A DNA stretch of 64,000 nucleotides, taken from assembly GCF_030440575.1 (NCBI RefSeq), contig NZ_CP047189.1:248001-312000 (forward strand). The letters are read 5' to 3'. A program made the translations under genes and the position numbers. Under the pieces are notes generated by a model. The model did no database searches, was not told the DNA's origin, and was given only the letters and a program-made list of their open reading frames with translations. Numbering within the stretch: the first letter of the stretch is position 1; every line of letters begins with the position of its first letter. This document shows positions 17,882-27,205 of this stretch, one piece after another. Source of the stretch: Corynebacterium ciconiae DSM 44920 (GTDB taxonomy: Bacteria > Actinomycetota > Actinomycetes > Mycobacteriales > Mycobacteriaceae).

Positions 17882-18931
17882 ATGGTCGAGACAGTGCTCT
17901 ACGAGCAGCGGGGAAGGGCCAGCATCATCACCCTCAACCGGCCCCGAGCGATCAATGCGCTTAGCCTCGAGATGGTGCGCCGGATCAGCCAATTACTTCG
18001 GCGCAGTGTGGAGGATGAAGGCGTGGATCTCGTGCTTCTTCGTGGCACAGGCGAGCGCGGCCTGTGCGCTGGGGGAGACATCGTGGATCTGTATCACGAT
18101 GCGCGTGCCGGTGGCAGTGCGAGTGCGCAGTTCTGGTCCGAGGAATATAGCCTGAACCTGCAGCTGGCTCGGTGTCCGCTGCCGGTGGTGGCGATCCAGC
18201 ACGGGCTGGTGCTCGGCGGTGGGGTGGGGGTCTCGGGCCATGCCAGCCACCGCATCGTTAGCGACAGCACCGCGCTCGGTCTCACCCAGACCGCCATCGG
18301 GCTCGTGCCTGATACGGGCTCGAGCTATCTGCTTGCCCGCGGCGACTATGCCACCGGCGCCCACCTTGCCCTCACGGGGCAGCACGCGGGCCCGGCCGAG
18401 GCCATCGAAGCGGGTTTGGCCGATTATTACGTACCCCAGAGCCGGCTTGAGCAACTGTGCGCGGAGCTCATCGATAGCGGCGATCCGAGCATCATTGCCG
18501 AGTGTGCCGTGCCGGCGCCGGTGCGCTGGACACTCGGCACTGCGCAGCGGTGCGAGATCTATACCCCAGAGGCGAGCCCGGCTGAGATCCTCCGGCGCCT
18601 CGCTGCCTGTGGTGCTGCTGGGGCCGAAGCAGCCGAGAGGATCCGCTCCAACTCGCCGCTCGCGGTGGCGATCACTGCGGAATTGCTGCGCCGAGCACGC
18701 ACCATGAGCCTAGAGGATGTTCTCGATCTAGAGTTGTGCGTATCGTTGCATATGCAACGCTGCGGCGAGTTTATCGAGGGGGTGCGCGCCCTGTTGGTGG
18801 ATAAGGATCATGCACCTTCGTGGCGGCATGCCGCCGTGGAAAACGTGCACCCCGCCGAGATCGAGGCCGCCTGTACACTGATTACTGACCCAACAATCAC
18901 CTATCCCTCGAGACGAGAAGGAGAGCCATGA
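17882..18931 (+). CDS. Enoyl-CoA hydratase/isomerase family, 3-hydroxyisobutyryl-CoA hydrolase-like
   Basis: This 349-residue crotonase-fold protein has the longer C-terminus ([17 protein letters not shown] ... [37 protein letters not shown], two segments) diagnostic of HIBYL-CoA hydrolases of valine catabolism. The oxyanion-hole region is [12 protein letters not shown] and [14 protein letters not shown]. At the catalytic segment, where the family usually has P-E-T-x-I-G, the protein reads [18 protein letters not shown]. The conserved Glu is Gln136, while Asp144 is kept. Hydrolase activity is therefore uncertain. It overlaps the next gene by ATGA, so the two are translationally coupled. Confidence 0.82.
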   Translation: MVETVLYEQRGRASIITLNRPRAINALSLEMVRRISQLLRRSVEDEGVDLVLLRGTGERGLCAGGDIVDLYHDARAGGSASAQFWSEEYSLNLQLARCPLPVVAIQHGLVLGGGVGVSGHASHRIVSDSTALGLTQTAIGLVPDTGSSYLLARGDYATGAHLALTGQHAGPAEAIEAGLADYYVPQSRLEQLCAELIDSGDPSIIAECAVPAPVRWTLGTAQRCEIYTPEASPAEILRRLAACGAAGAEAAERIRSNSPLAVAITAELLRRARTMSLEDVLDLELCVSLHMQRCGEFIEGVRALLVDKDHAPSWRHAAVENVHPAEIEAACTLITDPTITYPSRREGEP

Positions 18932-19698
18932 CCAGCAATATTGTGTGTGAAACCCGCGGCCGAGTGGGGATTATTACCCTCAACCGGCCCAAGGCACTCA
19001 ACGCCCTCAACGACGCCACCATGCGTGAGGTGGTCACCGCCGCCCGCGAGTTCGATGCCGACGATGCCATCGGATGCATTGTGATTACCGGCTCGGAAAA
19101 AGCCTTCGCTGCAGGGGCGGACATCAAGGAGATGGCCGAGCAGTCCGCCACCGATATGTACCGCAGCAATTGGTTCGCCGAATGGGACGGCCTGAGTGCC
19201 GTGCGCACTCCTGTGGTCGCGGCAGTGAGCGGCTATGCCCTCGGCGGCGGCTGCGAGCTGGCCATGATGTGCGACATCATTATCGCCGCCGAGTCGGCGA
19301 GATTCGGGCAACCGGAAATCAACCTCGGGGTGCTGCCGGGTATGGGCGGCTCGCAGCGACTTACCCGTGCGGTCGGTAAATCCAAGGCCATGGATATGTG
19401 CCTGACAGGGCGGATGATGGATGCCGCAGAGGCCGAGCGTTCGGGGCTGGTCTCTCGTGTTGTGCCCACCGAGTCCCTGCTAGAGGAAGCACTGGGAGTG
19501 GCCGAAGAGATCGCGTCTAAGTCTCTGGTGGCATCCACCATGGTGAAGGAGACGGTCAATGCCGCCTTCGAAACAACCCTGCAGCAGGGCGTGCAGTTTG
19601 AACGCCGCGTGTTCCACTCGGTGTTTGCCTCGCAGGATCAAAAAGAGGGCATGGATGCCTTCGTCAACAAGCGCGACGCCGAGTTCACCCACCGCTAG
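18928..19698 (+). CDS. Enoyl-CoA hydratase (short chain)
   Basis: Canonical crotonase (256 aa). It hydrates 2-enoyl-CoA to 3-hydroxyacyl-CoA. Oxyanion-hole motifs are [11 protein letters not shown] (59-69) and [15 protein letters not shown]. Both catalytic glutamates are present: E110 in GGCELA and E130 in [15 protein letters not shown]. Length and ends match mitochondrial-type ECHS1. RBS GAGAAGGAGAG precedes ATG 18928. It is the last gene of the thiolase operon and faces the acyl-CoA ligase gene. Confidence 0.92.
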   Translation: MTSNIVCETRGRVGIITLNRPKALNALNDATMREVVTAAREFDADDAIGCIVITGSEKAFAAGADIKEMAEQSATDMYRSNWFAEWDGLSAVRTPVVAAVSGYALGGGCELAMMCDIIIAAESARFGQPEINLGVLPGMGGSQRLTRAVGKSKAMDMCLTGRMMDAAEAERSGLVSRVVPTESLLEEALGVAEEIASKSLVASTMVKETVNAAFETTLQQGVQFERRVFHSVFASQDQKEGMDAFVNKRDAEFTHR

Positions 19699-19720
19699 GA
19701 TTCGCTGCAGCGCATACGGC

Positions 19721-19762
19721 ACCGCCCACCGATGCACGTGCACATGCGTGTCGGTGGGCGGT
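19721..19762. terminator. Inverted repeat between convergent enoyl-CoA hydratase and acyl-CoA ligase genes
   Basis: ACCGCCCACCGA (19721-19732) pairs with TCGGTGGGCGGT (19751-19762), a perfect 12-bp stem. There is no T-run; it may act in both directions. Confidence 0.6.
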
Positions 19763-19782
19763 AGCGTGTCTGCGGGCGGGGC

Positions 19783-21543
19783 TTAGCCCTTGAGCGAGGG
19801 GAAGTCGCTATCGGCCCATTCGGAGCCCACCTTGCTGGCCCCGGCATCGGCCTTGTGAATCTCCATCTCTCGTTTGCGTAGATCCACTCGGCGGATCTTG
19901 CCGGAGACGGTCTTGGGCAGGTCATGGAACTCCAGCCGTCGGATGCGCTTGTACGGCGCGAGTGTTGTGCGGCAGTGGCGCAGGATGCTCTCTGCGGTCT
20001 CGGCGGTGGGCTCATAGCCAGCTGCGAGAATCACGTAGGCCTTCGGCACGGCGAGTCGAATCGGATCCGGCGAGGGCACCACGGCCACCTCGGCGACGGC
20101 CGGGTGCTCGATTACCGCGGACTCCAGCTCGAAGGGGGAGAGGCGATAGTCCGAGGCCTTGAACACGTCGTCGGCGCGGCCGATATAGGTGATATAGCCG
20201 TTCTCGTCCCGTTCGGCGATGTCTCCCGTGTGGTAGTACCCATCGCGGAAGGTCTCGGCGTTCTTCTCCGGATCGCCATAGTAGCCCGGGGTCAGGCCTA
20301 CCGGGCGCGGATCGAGAGAGATACAGATTTCGCCGTGATCACCGAGTTCATCGGTGGCAGGATCTTTGAGCACAATGTCGAAGCCAGGCATGGGGCGCCC
20401 CATCGATCCGGCCTTCACCGGGTTACCGGGGGAATTGGCGATTTGTAGTGAGGATTCGGTTTGGCCGAAGCCGTCACGGATGGTGACATTCCATTTCTTT
20501 TCCACGTGGCTGATCAGCTCGGGGTTGAGCGGCTCACCGGCGGCCACCACCTTGGTCGGTGGGGTGGCGAGCAGATCCAGATCGGCTTGGGCCAGCATGC
20601 GCCACACGGTGGGAGGGGCACAGAAACTGGTGACCTTCTCCTTGTCCATCACGCGCATCAGCGCGGCAGCGTCGAAGCGCGCATAGTTGTAGAGGAAAAT
20701 GGTGGCGCCGGCGATGAAGGGGCCGAAGAAGTTGGACCACGCGTGCTTGGCCCAGCCGGGTGCCGCCACGTTGAGGTGCACATCGCCGGGTTCAAGCCCA
20801 ATCCAATACATGGTGCTCAAATGGCCCACCGGGTAGGAGGTGTGGGTGTGCTCCACCAGTTTGGCCTTGGAGGTGGTGCCGGAGGTGAAGTACAGCAGCA
20901 GAGTGTCATCCGCGCCGGTGGGTTCGCTGAGACTGAACTCGGTGGGGGCGGTGTGGGACTCTGAGTATTGCAGGGTGGGGTGGGTGCCTTGAGCCGGTGG
21001 GAGATCGGTGCCACCGGGCCCGGTTTGGATCACGGTGAAATCTCCCGAGACTTCGCCGAACTTTTCGGCATCCTCTGGGTTGGCCACCACCCAGGAGATC
21101 TCGGCGCGATCAGTGCGGTCTTGTAGGTCTGCCGCCCCGAGCATCGCTGTGGCGGGGTTGAGGACGAAGCCGCCGCGGATACAGGCGAGCATGGTTTCCC
21201 ACAGCTCGACTTGATTGTTGAGCATGAGCATGACGCGATCGCCGCGGCGCATGCCGATGGAATCAAACCATGCGGCAAGCTGGGTGCTGCGGGCGGCGAG
21301 CTCGGCGTAGGTGCGGCGGGTATCGGGACCGTCGACCTCAGTGATCACCAGGGCCTCCCGTTCGGCGGAGTCTGGGTGAGTGGCTAGGTAGTCGAACCAG
21401 TCGGTGGCAAAGTTGAAGTGCTCAAAGCGGGGCCAGTGGAAATCGGCGCGAGCCGCGGTGTAGTCCTGCTGGCGTTCCACGAGAAGGTCGCGGGCTGCGA
21501 GGAATGCTCGGGTGTTCTCATTAGGGGTGCTCGCCTGAGCCAT
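19783..21543 (-). CDS. Acyl-CoA synthetase (AMP-forming), medium-chain/ACSM-like
   Basis: ANL-superfamily adenylating ligase (586 aa). The ATP P-loop is LYFTSGTTSKAKLVEHTH. Motif A5 is DGFGQTESS. The hinge region is YHTGDIAERDENGYITYIGRADDVFKASDYRLSPFE. The catalytic Lys lies in PKTVSGKIRRVDL. The SYPVGHLSTMYWIGL and LNVAAPGWAKHAW segments resemble the acetyl/medium-chain acyl-CoA synthetase branch. It probably activates a free carboxylic acid for the neighbouring beta-oxidation enzymes; the substrate is not readable. ATG 21543 has AAGGAG 5 nt upstream. Confidence 0.87.
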   Translation of the reverse strand: MAQASTPNENTRAFLAARDLLVERQQDYTAARADFHWPRFEHFNFATDWFDYLATHPDSAEREALVITEVDGPDTRRTYAELAARSTQLAAWFDSIGMRRGDRVMLMLNNQVELWETMLACIRGGFVLNPATAMLGAADLQDRTDRAEISWVVANPEDAEKFGEVSGDFTVIQTGPGGTDLPPAQGTHPTLQYSESHTAPTEFSLSEPTGADDTLLLYFTSGTTSKAKLVEHTHTSYPVGHLSTMYWIGLEPGDVHLNVAAPGWAKHAWSNFFGPFIAGATIFLYNYARFDAAALMRVMDKEKVTSFCAPPTVWRMLAQADLDLLATPPTKVVAAGEPLNPELISHVEKKWNVTIRDGFGQTESSLQIANSPGNPVKAGSMGRPMPGFDIVLKDPATDELGDHGEICISLDPRPVGLTPGYYGDPEKNAETFRDGYYHTGDIAERDENGYITYIGRADDVFKASDYRLSPFELESAVIEHPAVAEVAVVPSPDPIRLAVPKAYVILAAGYEPTAETAESILRHCRTTLAPYKRIRRLEFHDLPKTVSGKIRRVDLRKREMEIHKADAGASKVGSEWADSDFPSLKG

Positions 21544-21714
21544 GGGTACTCCTTCGCTGGGCGGGTGTTGCCTGGATCAAGAAGATCCTGCGGGTGTGAT
21601 GTGAGTCTCAAGTGTAGCGAAGATAGCCCGTATGGGTACGGTTTCGGCGAAAAATGTACTCACGGGGTGTGTGCGGGGAAGGGTCTCGGGCCCCGCTGCT
21701 GCCTAGGGGCTTGG

Positions 21715-21720
21715 TACTGT
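21715..21720 (+). promoter_or_regulatory. -10 element (TACTGT) for leaderless aldehyde dehydrogenase gene
   Basis: TACTGT ends 7 nt before ATG 21728 and no Shine-Dalgarno is present. A small inverted repeat CCGTA-TGGG-TACGG (21628-21641) lies further upstream. Confidence 0.42.
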
Positions 21721-21727
21721 CCGAGGC

Positions 21728-23308
21728 ATGATGCCTCAACGCCTTCGACTCGGCCCCTTGCCCACCGACTTCGCCGCAACCCTTCGTGGCCTCAGTGAAC
21801 CCGCCCGCTCGGGCGAAACTGAAGGTGAGCGCATATCCGTGCAGGCCCCCTTCACTGGCGAGGAAATCGGCTGGGTGATGGCGGGCACGAACGAGGACGT
21901 GGCCCGTGCATTCGAGCGGGCCCGCAGCGCTCAACTGCAGTGGCGCGAAGAGTCGTGGGCGCGGCGGCGGGCTATTGTGAACAACTTCCACGATCGGCTA
22001 CTGCGCCACCGTGATCTGCTCTGCGATATTGTGCAGCTCGAGACGGGAAAGAACCGTGCCTCGGCCTTCGATGAGGTCATGGACGTGGCCACCAATGCCC
22101 GTTACTACGCTCGGCATGCCGAGAAATTCCTAGCCCCGCAGCGGCGCCGCGGTGCTGTGCCGGTGCTGTCGCGCTCCATGCAGTATCACCATCCGCACGG
22201 GGTGGTGGGCCAGATCAGTCCGTGGAATTATCCGCTGTCCCTCGGCATAGGCGATGCCATTCCTGCCCTTTTGGCCGGTAATGCTGTGGTGCTCAAGCCC
22301 GATAGTGCCACGCCCTTTACGGCGTTGCTCGCCTATCGATTGCTTTTCGACGCCGGACTCCCGCGCGAACTAGTGCAGATCGTCACCGGCTCCGGCACGG
22401 TTGTCGGTGCGGCTGTGGCGGAGCAGTGTGACTATCTTATGTTCACCGGTTCGAGTGCCACTGGGGCGCTGCTGGGAGCTACAGCAGGGCGCCGGCTGAT
22501 CGGTTATTCGGCGGAACTCGGGGGTAAGAATCCGATGATCGTCGCCGCGGATGCCGATTGTGCTGCGGCGGCGCGGGTTGCCGTCGATGGCTGCTTTAGT
22601 AATTCGGGCCAGCTGTGTGTCTCTATCGAGCGGATCTACGTGGACAGACGACTCTTTGACCAGTTCCGCGAGGCGTTTGTGCAGAAGGTGAAAGAGATTT
22701 CCCTGGTGAATGGCTTTGAATGGGGCGCGGGCATGGGCTCATTGGCTTCGGCGCAGCAGCTGGAGACGGTGCGCTCCTTCGTGGATGATGCTCGCGCCCA
22801 CGGCGCCCAAGTGCTCACCGGTGGGCGGGCGCGCCCAGATCTGGGTCCCTATTTCTACGAGCCCACCGTGCTTGCTGGTGTGCCCGAACAGGCTCGGCTG
22901 CGACGCGAGGAGGTCTTCGGGCCTGTGGTGTATCTTGAGGCTGTCGATACCGCGCAGGAGGCGATCGAGCGGGCGAATGACACCCGTTATGGGCTCAATG
23001 CCAGCGTGTGTGCCGCGCCCGCAACCGCGTGGGCACTTGCCCCGCACGTGGAGTCGGGCTCGGTGGCGATCAACGATGGCTACACCACTGCGTGGGCTGC
23101 GATCGATACCCCCATGGGCGGGCGCAAGGATTCCGGTCTGGCGCATCGCCATGGCCGCGAGGGCATTGTGAAGTACACGGCCTCTCAAAACGTCACTGAG
23201 CAGCGGTGGATGTCGATCCGGGGCCCGCAGCGGCTACCGCGCCGCGGCTATGCGGCAATCATGGCTGCGGCGCTGCGTGTGGGCAAGACACTGCGTTTTC
23301 TCCCCTAG
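21728..23308 (+). CDS. Succinate-semialdehyde dehydrogenase-like aldehyde dehydrogenase (GabD2 type)
   Basis: NAD(P)-dependent aldehyde dehydrogenase (526 aa). The nucleotide-binding region is GQISPWNYPLSLGIGDAIPALLAGNAVVLKP (in two parts). The catalytic Glu is E263 in SAELGGKNP and the nucleophile is C297 in NSGQLCVSIERI. The C-terminus PMGGRKDSGLAHRHGREGIVKYT matches the mycobacterial/corynebacterial GabD2 group, which oxidises succinate semialdehyde to succinate. The substrate is inferred from the family. It is likely leaderless. Its stop interlocks with that of the TetR gene at CTAG. Confidence 0.85.
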   Translation: MMPQRLRLGPLPTDFAATLRGLSEPARSGETEGERISVQAPFTGEEIGWVMAGTNEDVARAFERARSAQLQWREESWARRRAIVNNFHDRLLRHRDLLCDIVQLETGKNRASAFDEVMDVATNARYYARHAEKFLAPQRRRGAVPVLSRSMQYHHPHGVVGQISPWNYPLSLGIGDAIPALLAGNAVVLKPDSATPFTALLAYRLLFDAGLPRELVQIVTGSGTVVGAAVAEQCDYLMFTGSSATGALLGATAGRRLIGYSAELGGKNPMIVAADADCAAAARVAVDGCFSNSGQLCVSIERIYVDRRLFDQFREAFVQKVKEISLVNGFEWGAGMGSLASAQQLETVRSFVDDARAHGAQVLTGGRARPDLGPYFYEPTVLAGVPEQARLRREEVFGPVVYLEAVDTAQEAIERANDTRYGLNASVCAAPATAWALAPHVESGSVAINDGYTTAWAAIDTPMGGRKDSGLAHRHGREGIVKYTASQNVTEQRWMSIRGPQRLPRRGYAAIMAAALRVGKTLRFLP

Positions 23309-23898
23309 GGGCGGGCTTCGGCGTCGATACCGTGCACGATGATTCCGCCGAGCACTTGATAGGTGTCTTGAATGGGCAGCGTGTGGGCGTATTCCCCGGC
23401 CTGGATGTGGGTCATGGTGGTCTCGATGAGGGTGGCGAGGAAGGACGCGGGTACCTCGCGGAATTCCCCAGCCTCCATGCCTTCGGTGATGAGGCGCTGG
23501 ATGGTGGCGGTGGCTGCGCGGGTATTGGTCACATATACCTCGGCTGCCACGGGGAGGGTGGACATATCGTGCATGAATGCCTGGGAGGCGGGCTGTAATG
23601 CCTCGGACATCGCGTTGAAGTAGCGCTCTAATGCTTGTCGACGACTCCCCGCGTCCGCAATAGCCGCCTCCGTGTACTCGGCCACGTCCCGAAAGAAGCT
23701 TACGAGCACTCGGCGAATGATCTCATCCCGAGTGCGGCCCACCGCATACATGGTGGATTTCGAGCAATGCAGGGTACGCACCGCGTGGTCGATAGTGAAA
23801 CCGGCGAAACCGTGGGCGAGAAACTCCTCGCGCAGGGTGGAAAACAGCTCGCGCTGACGCGGGGTGAGCGAGGCGGCGGTGGGGGTAGTGCGTGTCAT
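23305..23898 (-). CDS. TetR-family transcriptional regulator
   Basis: A 197-residue regulator with an N-terminal helix-turn-helix (FTIDHAVRTLHCSKSTMYAVGRTRDEIIRRVL, about residues 35-66) and a helical ligand-binding domain with a conserved-looking TTMTHIQAGE segment. The start at ATG 23898 (MTRTTPT) is chosen; an upstream ATG 23964 would add 22 Cys/Pro-containing residues unlike the family. It is divergent from the acyl-CoA dehydrogenase gene, with a candidate palindrome between them. It probably senses an acyl-CoA or acid and controls the surrounding catabolic genes. Confidence 0.85.
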   Translation of the reverse strand: MTRTTPTAASLTPRQRELFSTLREEFLAHGFAGFTIDHAVRTLHCSKSTMYAVGRTRDEIIRRVLVSFFRDVAEYTEAAIADAGSRRQALERYFNAMSEALQPASQAFMHDMSTLPVAAEVYVTNTRAATATIQRLITEGMEAGEFREVPASFLATLIETTMTHIQAGEYAHTLPIQDTYQVLGGIIVHGIDAEARP

Positions 23899-23978
23899 GG
23901 ATGGGGCTTTCTTGCGCAAGGTCAAAGGCTCAGGGGCTGTACATTCCACACAACAACTGTACAATCCGTGAGTAAACC

Positions 23979-23999
23979 GTACTCTGTGGTCCAGAGCAC
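23979..23999. promoter_or_regulatory. Candidate TetR operator
   Basis: GTACTCTG-(5 nt)-CAGAGCAC is an inverted repeat with 7 of 8 arm positions matched, in the divergent gap between the TetR and acyl-CoA dehydrogenase genes. TGTACA also occurs twice just upstream (about 23938 and 23958). Confidence 0.4.
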
Positions 24000-24045
24000 A
24001 TTGTGTCTCGTGGTTTTCGTCCTTGATTCATCTTAGGAGCACCCC

Positions 24046-25254
24046 ATGTCCCACTCTCACGCCGGACTCCCCACCGATCCCGCCCTGCTAGCGAAGGCGC
24101 ATGTACCCGATGCCGATATTCTCGGTGTGGCCAGCATGCTCAGCGAGCCAGAACGCGCCCGCCTGGCCCAGCTGCACGATGTTCTCCAAACTCGCGTCCG
24201 TCCCGTGGTGGGCGAATACTGGGATCGAGAGGAACTACCCTTCGAGCTGCTCCCATTGCTTGCCGAGCACGGACTGGGCGAACTGGAATTCTCTGGCGCC
24301 TCACGGCTGTTCCGGGGTCTGGCCTATGCCGAGGTGACCCGCGCCGATGTGTCGCTGTCGGCACTGGTGGGTATTCATAACGAGCTGGTGGTGGATCTCA
24401 TCAACCAACTGGGTTCTGAGGAGCAGAAATCCACATGGCTGCCAGGGCTGCGCCGCTTCGACAAGGTCGGCTGTTTTGCCCTCACCGAGCCGGAGCACGG
24501 CTCCGATATTGCGGGTGGGCTTGCGCTGAGCGCAGAACGCACGGCTTCCGGCTGGGTACTCAATGGCGCGAAGCGCTGGATCGGTGGCGCTACCTTCGCG
24601 GACTTCGCCATTGTGTTCGCCCGCGACGTGGCTGATGGGCAAGTGAAGGGCTTTGTGGTGGAGCTCGACCAACCGGGAATAAAGCGAACAAAGATTGCGC
24701 GCAAGATGGGGTTGCGCATCATGCAAAACGCAGATCTGGTCTTCACCGACGTGGAAGTTCCCGAAGGTGCATTGATTCCTGGGGCGGAGTCTTTTGCCGC
24801 CACCAATGAGATGCTGCGCAACTCCCGTGCCTGGGTGGGCTGGCAAGCCGCAGGCATCCAGCTGGCCATGTTCGATCGGGCCCGAGAGATCGCGCTCAAG
24901 CGCGAACAGTTTGGCAAGCCCATCGCCGCATTCCAACTGGTGCAGGAACAACTCACCCGCATCCTCGGCAACGCCACCGCGACCTTGTCCATGATGGCCT
25001 CCATCGCGCGGCTGCAGGAGGAAGGCGGATTCGATATGCCCCATGCGGCCCTCGTCAAGGCCACCGGCACCCGGTTGGCGCGGGAATCAGCACAACTCGC
25101 CCGCGCTATCGGCGGCGGCAATGGCATCCTCACCGAGCATGAGGTGTCCAAGCTCCTCGGCGACGCCGAGATTCTCTACACCTATGAGGGCACCTACGAG
25201 ATCAACTCCCTCATTGTCGGCCGCGCCGTTACCGGTATCTCTGCCTTCGTGTAA
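24046..25254 (+). CDS. Acyl-CoA dehydrogenase
   Basis: FAD-dependent acyl-CoA dehydrogenase (402 aa). The FAD/substrate segment is CFALTEPEHGSDIAGGL and the middle domain has WVLNGAKRWIGGATFADFAIVFAR. The C-terminal helical domain has KREQFGKPIAAFQLVQEQL. The catalytic base is probably E381 in TYEGTYEINSLIVGRAVTG, the position used by glutaryl-CoA and short-chain types. Overall it resembles the glutaryl-CoA/short-chain acyl-CoA dehydrogenase group; exact substrate unknown. AGGAG precedes ATG 24046. The SDR gene follows after 37 bp, so both probably form one operon. Confidence 0.9.
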   Translation: MSHSHAGLPTDPALLAKAHVPDADILGVASMLSEPERARLAQLHDVLQTRVRPVVGEYWDREELPFELLPLLAEHGLGELEFSGASRLFRGLAYAEVTRADVSLSALVGIHNELVVDLINQLGSEEQKSTWLPGLRRFDKVGCFALTEPEHGSDIAGGLALSAERTASGWVLNGAKRWIGGATFADFAIVFARDVADGQVKGFVVELDQPGIKRTKIARKMGLRIMQNADLVFTDVEVPEGALIPGAESFAATNEMLRNSRAWVGWQAAGIQLAMFDRAREIALKREQFGKPIAAFQLVQEQLTRILGNATATLSMMASIARLQEEGGFDMPHAALVKATGTRLARESAQLARAIGGGNGILTEHEVSKLLGDAEILYTYEGTYEINSLIVGRAVTGISAFV

Positions 25255-25291
25255 TCCCCGGCACTAACCCTGCAGCATCTAAGGAGCATCT

Positions 25292-26056
25292 ATGCAGATT
25301 CAACCCGGCAGCGTCGCCATCATCACTGGAGGGGCCTCGGGCCTCGGGGCGGCTACCGCCCAGCACCTGCGCGAGCAGGGAATGACCGTAGTGGTGTGTG
25401 ATCTTCCCGCCGCCATCGACGCCCTCGAGCAATCACCGCAAGGAGTGCACTATATTCCGGTGGATGTGACCCACCCAGAGCAGGTGAGTGCCGCGGTGGA
25501 CCGCGCCGCCCAGCTGGGCGATATTCGGGTCGTGGTAACCTGCGCGGGCATTGCGCCGTCCAAGCGCATCGTGGGCCGCAACGGGGCGCATGACCCAAAG
25601 CTGTTCTCGACGGTGGTCAACATCAACCTGTGCGGCACCTTCTCCATGCTGGCTGCGGCCGCGGCCGCGATGGCTGAGCAGGAGCCGGTGAACGAGGACG
25701 GCATCCGCGGCGTGATCATCATGACTGCCTCAGTGGCTGCCTTTGAAGGCCAGATCGGTCAGGCGGCCTATGCCGCCTCGAAGGGAGGCGTTCACGCCCT
25801 CACCCTCACCGCCGCGAGGGATCTCGCCCGCAACGGCATTCGTGTCAACGCCATTGCCCCTGGGGTGGTGGCCACCCCGATGATGGCCGCGATGCCCGAT
25901 GCGGTCCAAGAAGAACTCGAAGCGCGGGTTCCGCTGCCGGCGCGCATGGCACGCCCAGCGGAATATGCCGCGCTGGTCGAGAGCATCGTGAGTAATGACT
26001 ACCTCAATGGAGAAACCATCCGTTTGGACGGGTCCTTGCGGATGCCCCCAAAGTAA
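25292..26056 (+). CDS. Short-chain dehydrogenase, HSD10/3-hydroxyacyl-CoA dehydrogenase-like
   Basis: Classical SDR (254 aa). The NAD site is TGGASGLG (12-19), VVTCAGIAPS is the NAG-like motif, and the catalytic set is S147, Y160, K164 (MTASVAAFEG, AAYAASKGG). The C-terminus (RVNAIAPGVVATPMMAAMP, YLNGETIRLDGSLRMPPK) matches HSD17B10-type enzymes, which oxidise 3-hydroxyacyl-CoA, including 2-methyl-3-hydroxybutyryl-CoA of isoleucine breakdown. That role fits the acyl-CoA dehydrogenase, hydratase and thiolase nearby. The final 58 bp overlap the end of the convergent aminotransferase gene. Confidence 0.87.
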   Translation: MQIQPGSVAIITGGASGLGAATAQHLREQGMTVVVCDLPAAIDALEQSPQGVHYIPVDVTHPEQVSAAVDRAAQLGDIRVVVTCAGIAPSKRIVGRNGAHDPKLFSTVVNINLCGTFSMLAAAAAAMAEQEPVNEDGIRGVIIMTASVAAFEGQIGQAAYAASKGGVHALTLTAARDLARNGIRVNAIAPGVVATPMMAAMPDAVQEELEARVPLPARMARPAEYAALVESIVSNDYLNGETIRLDGSLRMPPK

Positions 26057-27195
26057 TCCCGAATAATGCCTAGGCCGCGGCGGAGATCCTCCTCCGAGGC
26101 CGCGAAGGAAATCCGAATATGGCTCTCCCCGCTGGGGCCATACTCGGCACCTGCTCGCACGATCACCCCGCGCTCGGCGAGCTCCTCGGCCACTTGGGCA
26201 GAAGGCAGTGGGGCGCCATAGCGGAAGAAGGCATAGAATGCGCCTTCCGGTGGGAAGAGGGTCACGCCCTCGATGGAGTCCAGTTCTTGGGCCACGAGAT
26301 TGCGTCGAGAAGCAAAAGCCCTATGGATCGGCTCCAGCTCCGCCTCTGGCAGCCGCATCGCCGCTGCGCCCGCCAGCTGGGTAGCGTGTGAGATCGAGCC
26401 ATTGAAGGTGCGGTGGAATTGGCCGATTGCCGAGATCGCCGCTGCCGGGCCAGCCACATAGCCCAAGCGCCATCCCGTCATGCAGTACTTCTTAGAGAAG
26501 GTTTGCACATAGAGCAGCCGCTCCCGCAGCTCAGCCACCTCGAGGGCGCTGCTAAAGGGCTGCTCAGTGTAGGTAAGCGAGCTATAGGCCTCATCCGCCA
26601 CCACCAGAGTGTCGGTGCCCGCGGTGAGCTCGGCGAGCATGTCCAACTCCTCTCGGCGGTGAACGATGCCCGTGGGATTCGACGGGTTAGAGAAGATGAT
26701 CATGCGCGCGCCGGGCAGCACCCGCTCCAGCTCAGCGCGGTCAAAATGCAGATCCGGGCCGAATTCCGCAAAGACCACCTCGCCGCCGGCGAGAGTCACT
26801 TGGTCGGCGTACAGGGAATAAGCCGGCTGGGGGATCACCACTTTATCGCCGGGACTAATGAGCGCGAAGAACAACGCCCCTAACCCCGCAGTGGCGCCAT
26901 GGGTGAGCACGATATTGTCGGCAGCATTCCACTCGCTCGTGATCGGAGTACGCGGCAAATCCTCTAAGATCGCCTGGCGCACCTCACACAAGCCGTGCTG
27001 GTCGGTGTAGCGGGTATTCCCGTTGTGTACTGCAGAGATGCCGGCCTCAGCGATCGCAGCGGGAGTGGGGAAATCGGGTTCGCCGAGGGCGAGGCTCACA
27101 GCCCCGTCCGGAACGGCGCCCAGCGGCGGTCGTAGGGAACTGGCTCGCTGATCAGCGATGCGCTGGGCTGGGCGGTGGAGTGCGGACGGGGACAT
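25999..27195 (-). CDS. Class I/II aminotransferase (possible 2-aminoadipate aminotransferase)
   Basis: PLP fold-type I aminotransferase (398 aa). Features: LALGEPDFPTP, NTRYTDQHGLCEVRQAI, the substrate/PLP Asn and Asp in FSNPSNPTG and VADEAYSSLTY, the Schiff-base Lys in QTFSKKYCMTGWRLGYVAG, and the Arg in ESHIRISFAASEE. ATG 27195 is preferred because AAAGGAG lies just upstream; ATG 27213 would put the RBS inside the gene. It is 10 bp downstream of an amino-acid symporter gene. In the context of the pipecolate genes (29.7-36.8 kb) the missing step is 2-aminoadipate to 2-oxoadipate, which this enzyme could do. That is inference; an aspartate/alanine-type substrate is possible. Its tail overlaps the SDR gene by 58 bp. 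Confidence 0.85.
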   Translation of the reverse strand: MSPSALHRPAQRIADQRASSLRPPLGAVPDGAVSLALGEPDFPTPAAIAEAGISAVHNGNTRYTDQHGLCEVRQAILEDLPRTPITSEWNAADNIVLTHGATAGLGALFFALISPGDKVVIPQPAYSLYADQVTLAGGEVVFAEFGPDLHFDRAELERVLPGARMIIFSNPSNPTGIVHRREELDMLAELTAGTDTLVVADEAYSSLTYTEQPFSSALEVAELRERLLYVQTFSKKYCMTGWRLGYVAGPAAAISAIGQFHRTFNGSISHATQLAGAAAMRLPEAELEPIHRAFASRRNLVAQELDSIEGVTLFPPEGAFYAFFRYGAPLPSAQVAEELAERGVIVRAGAEYGPSGESHIRISFAASEEDLRRGLGIIRDYFGGIRKDPSKRMVSPLR

Positions 27196-27205
27196 GCGAG
27201 CTCCT

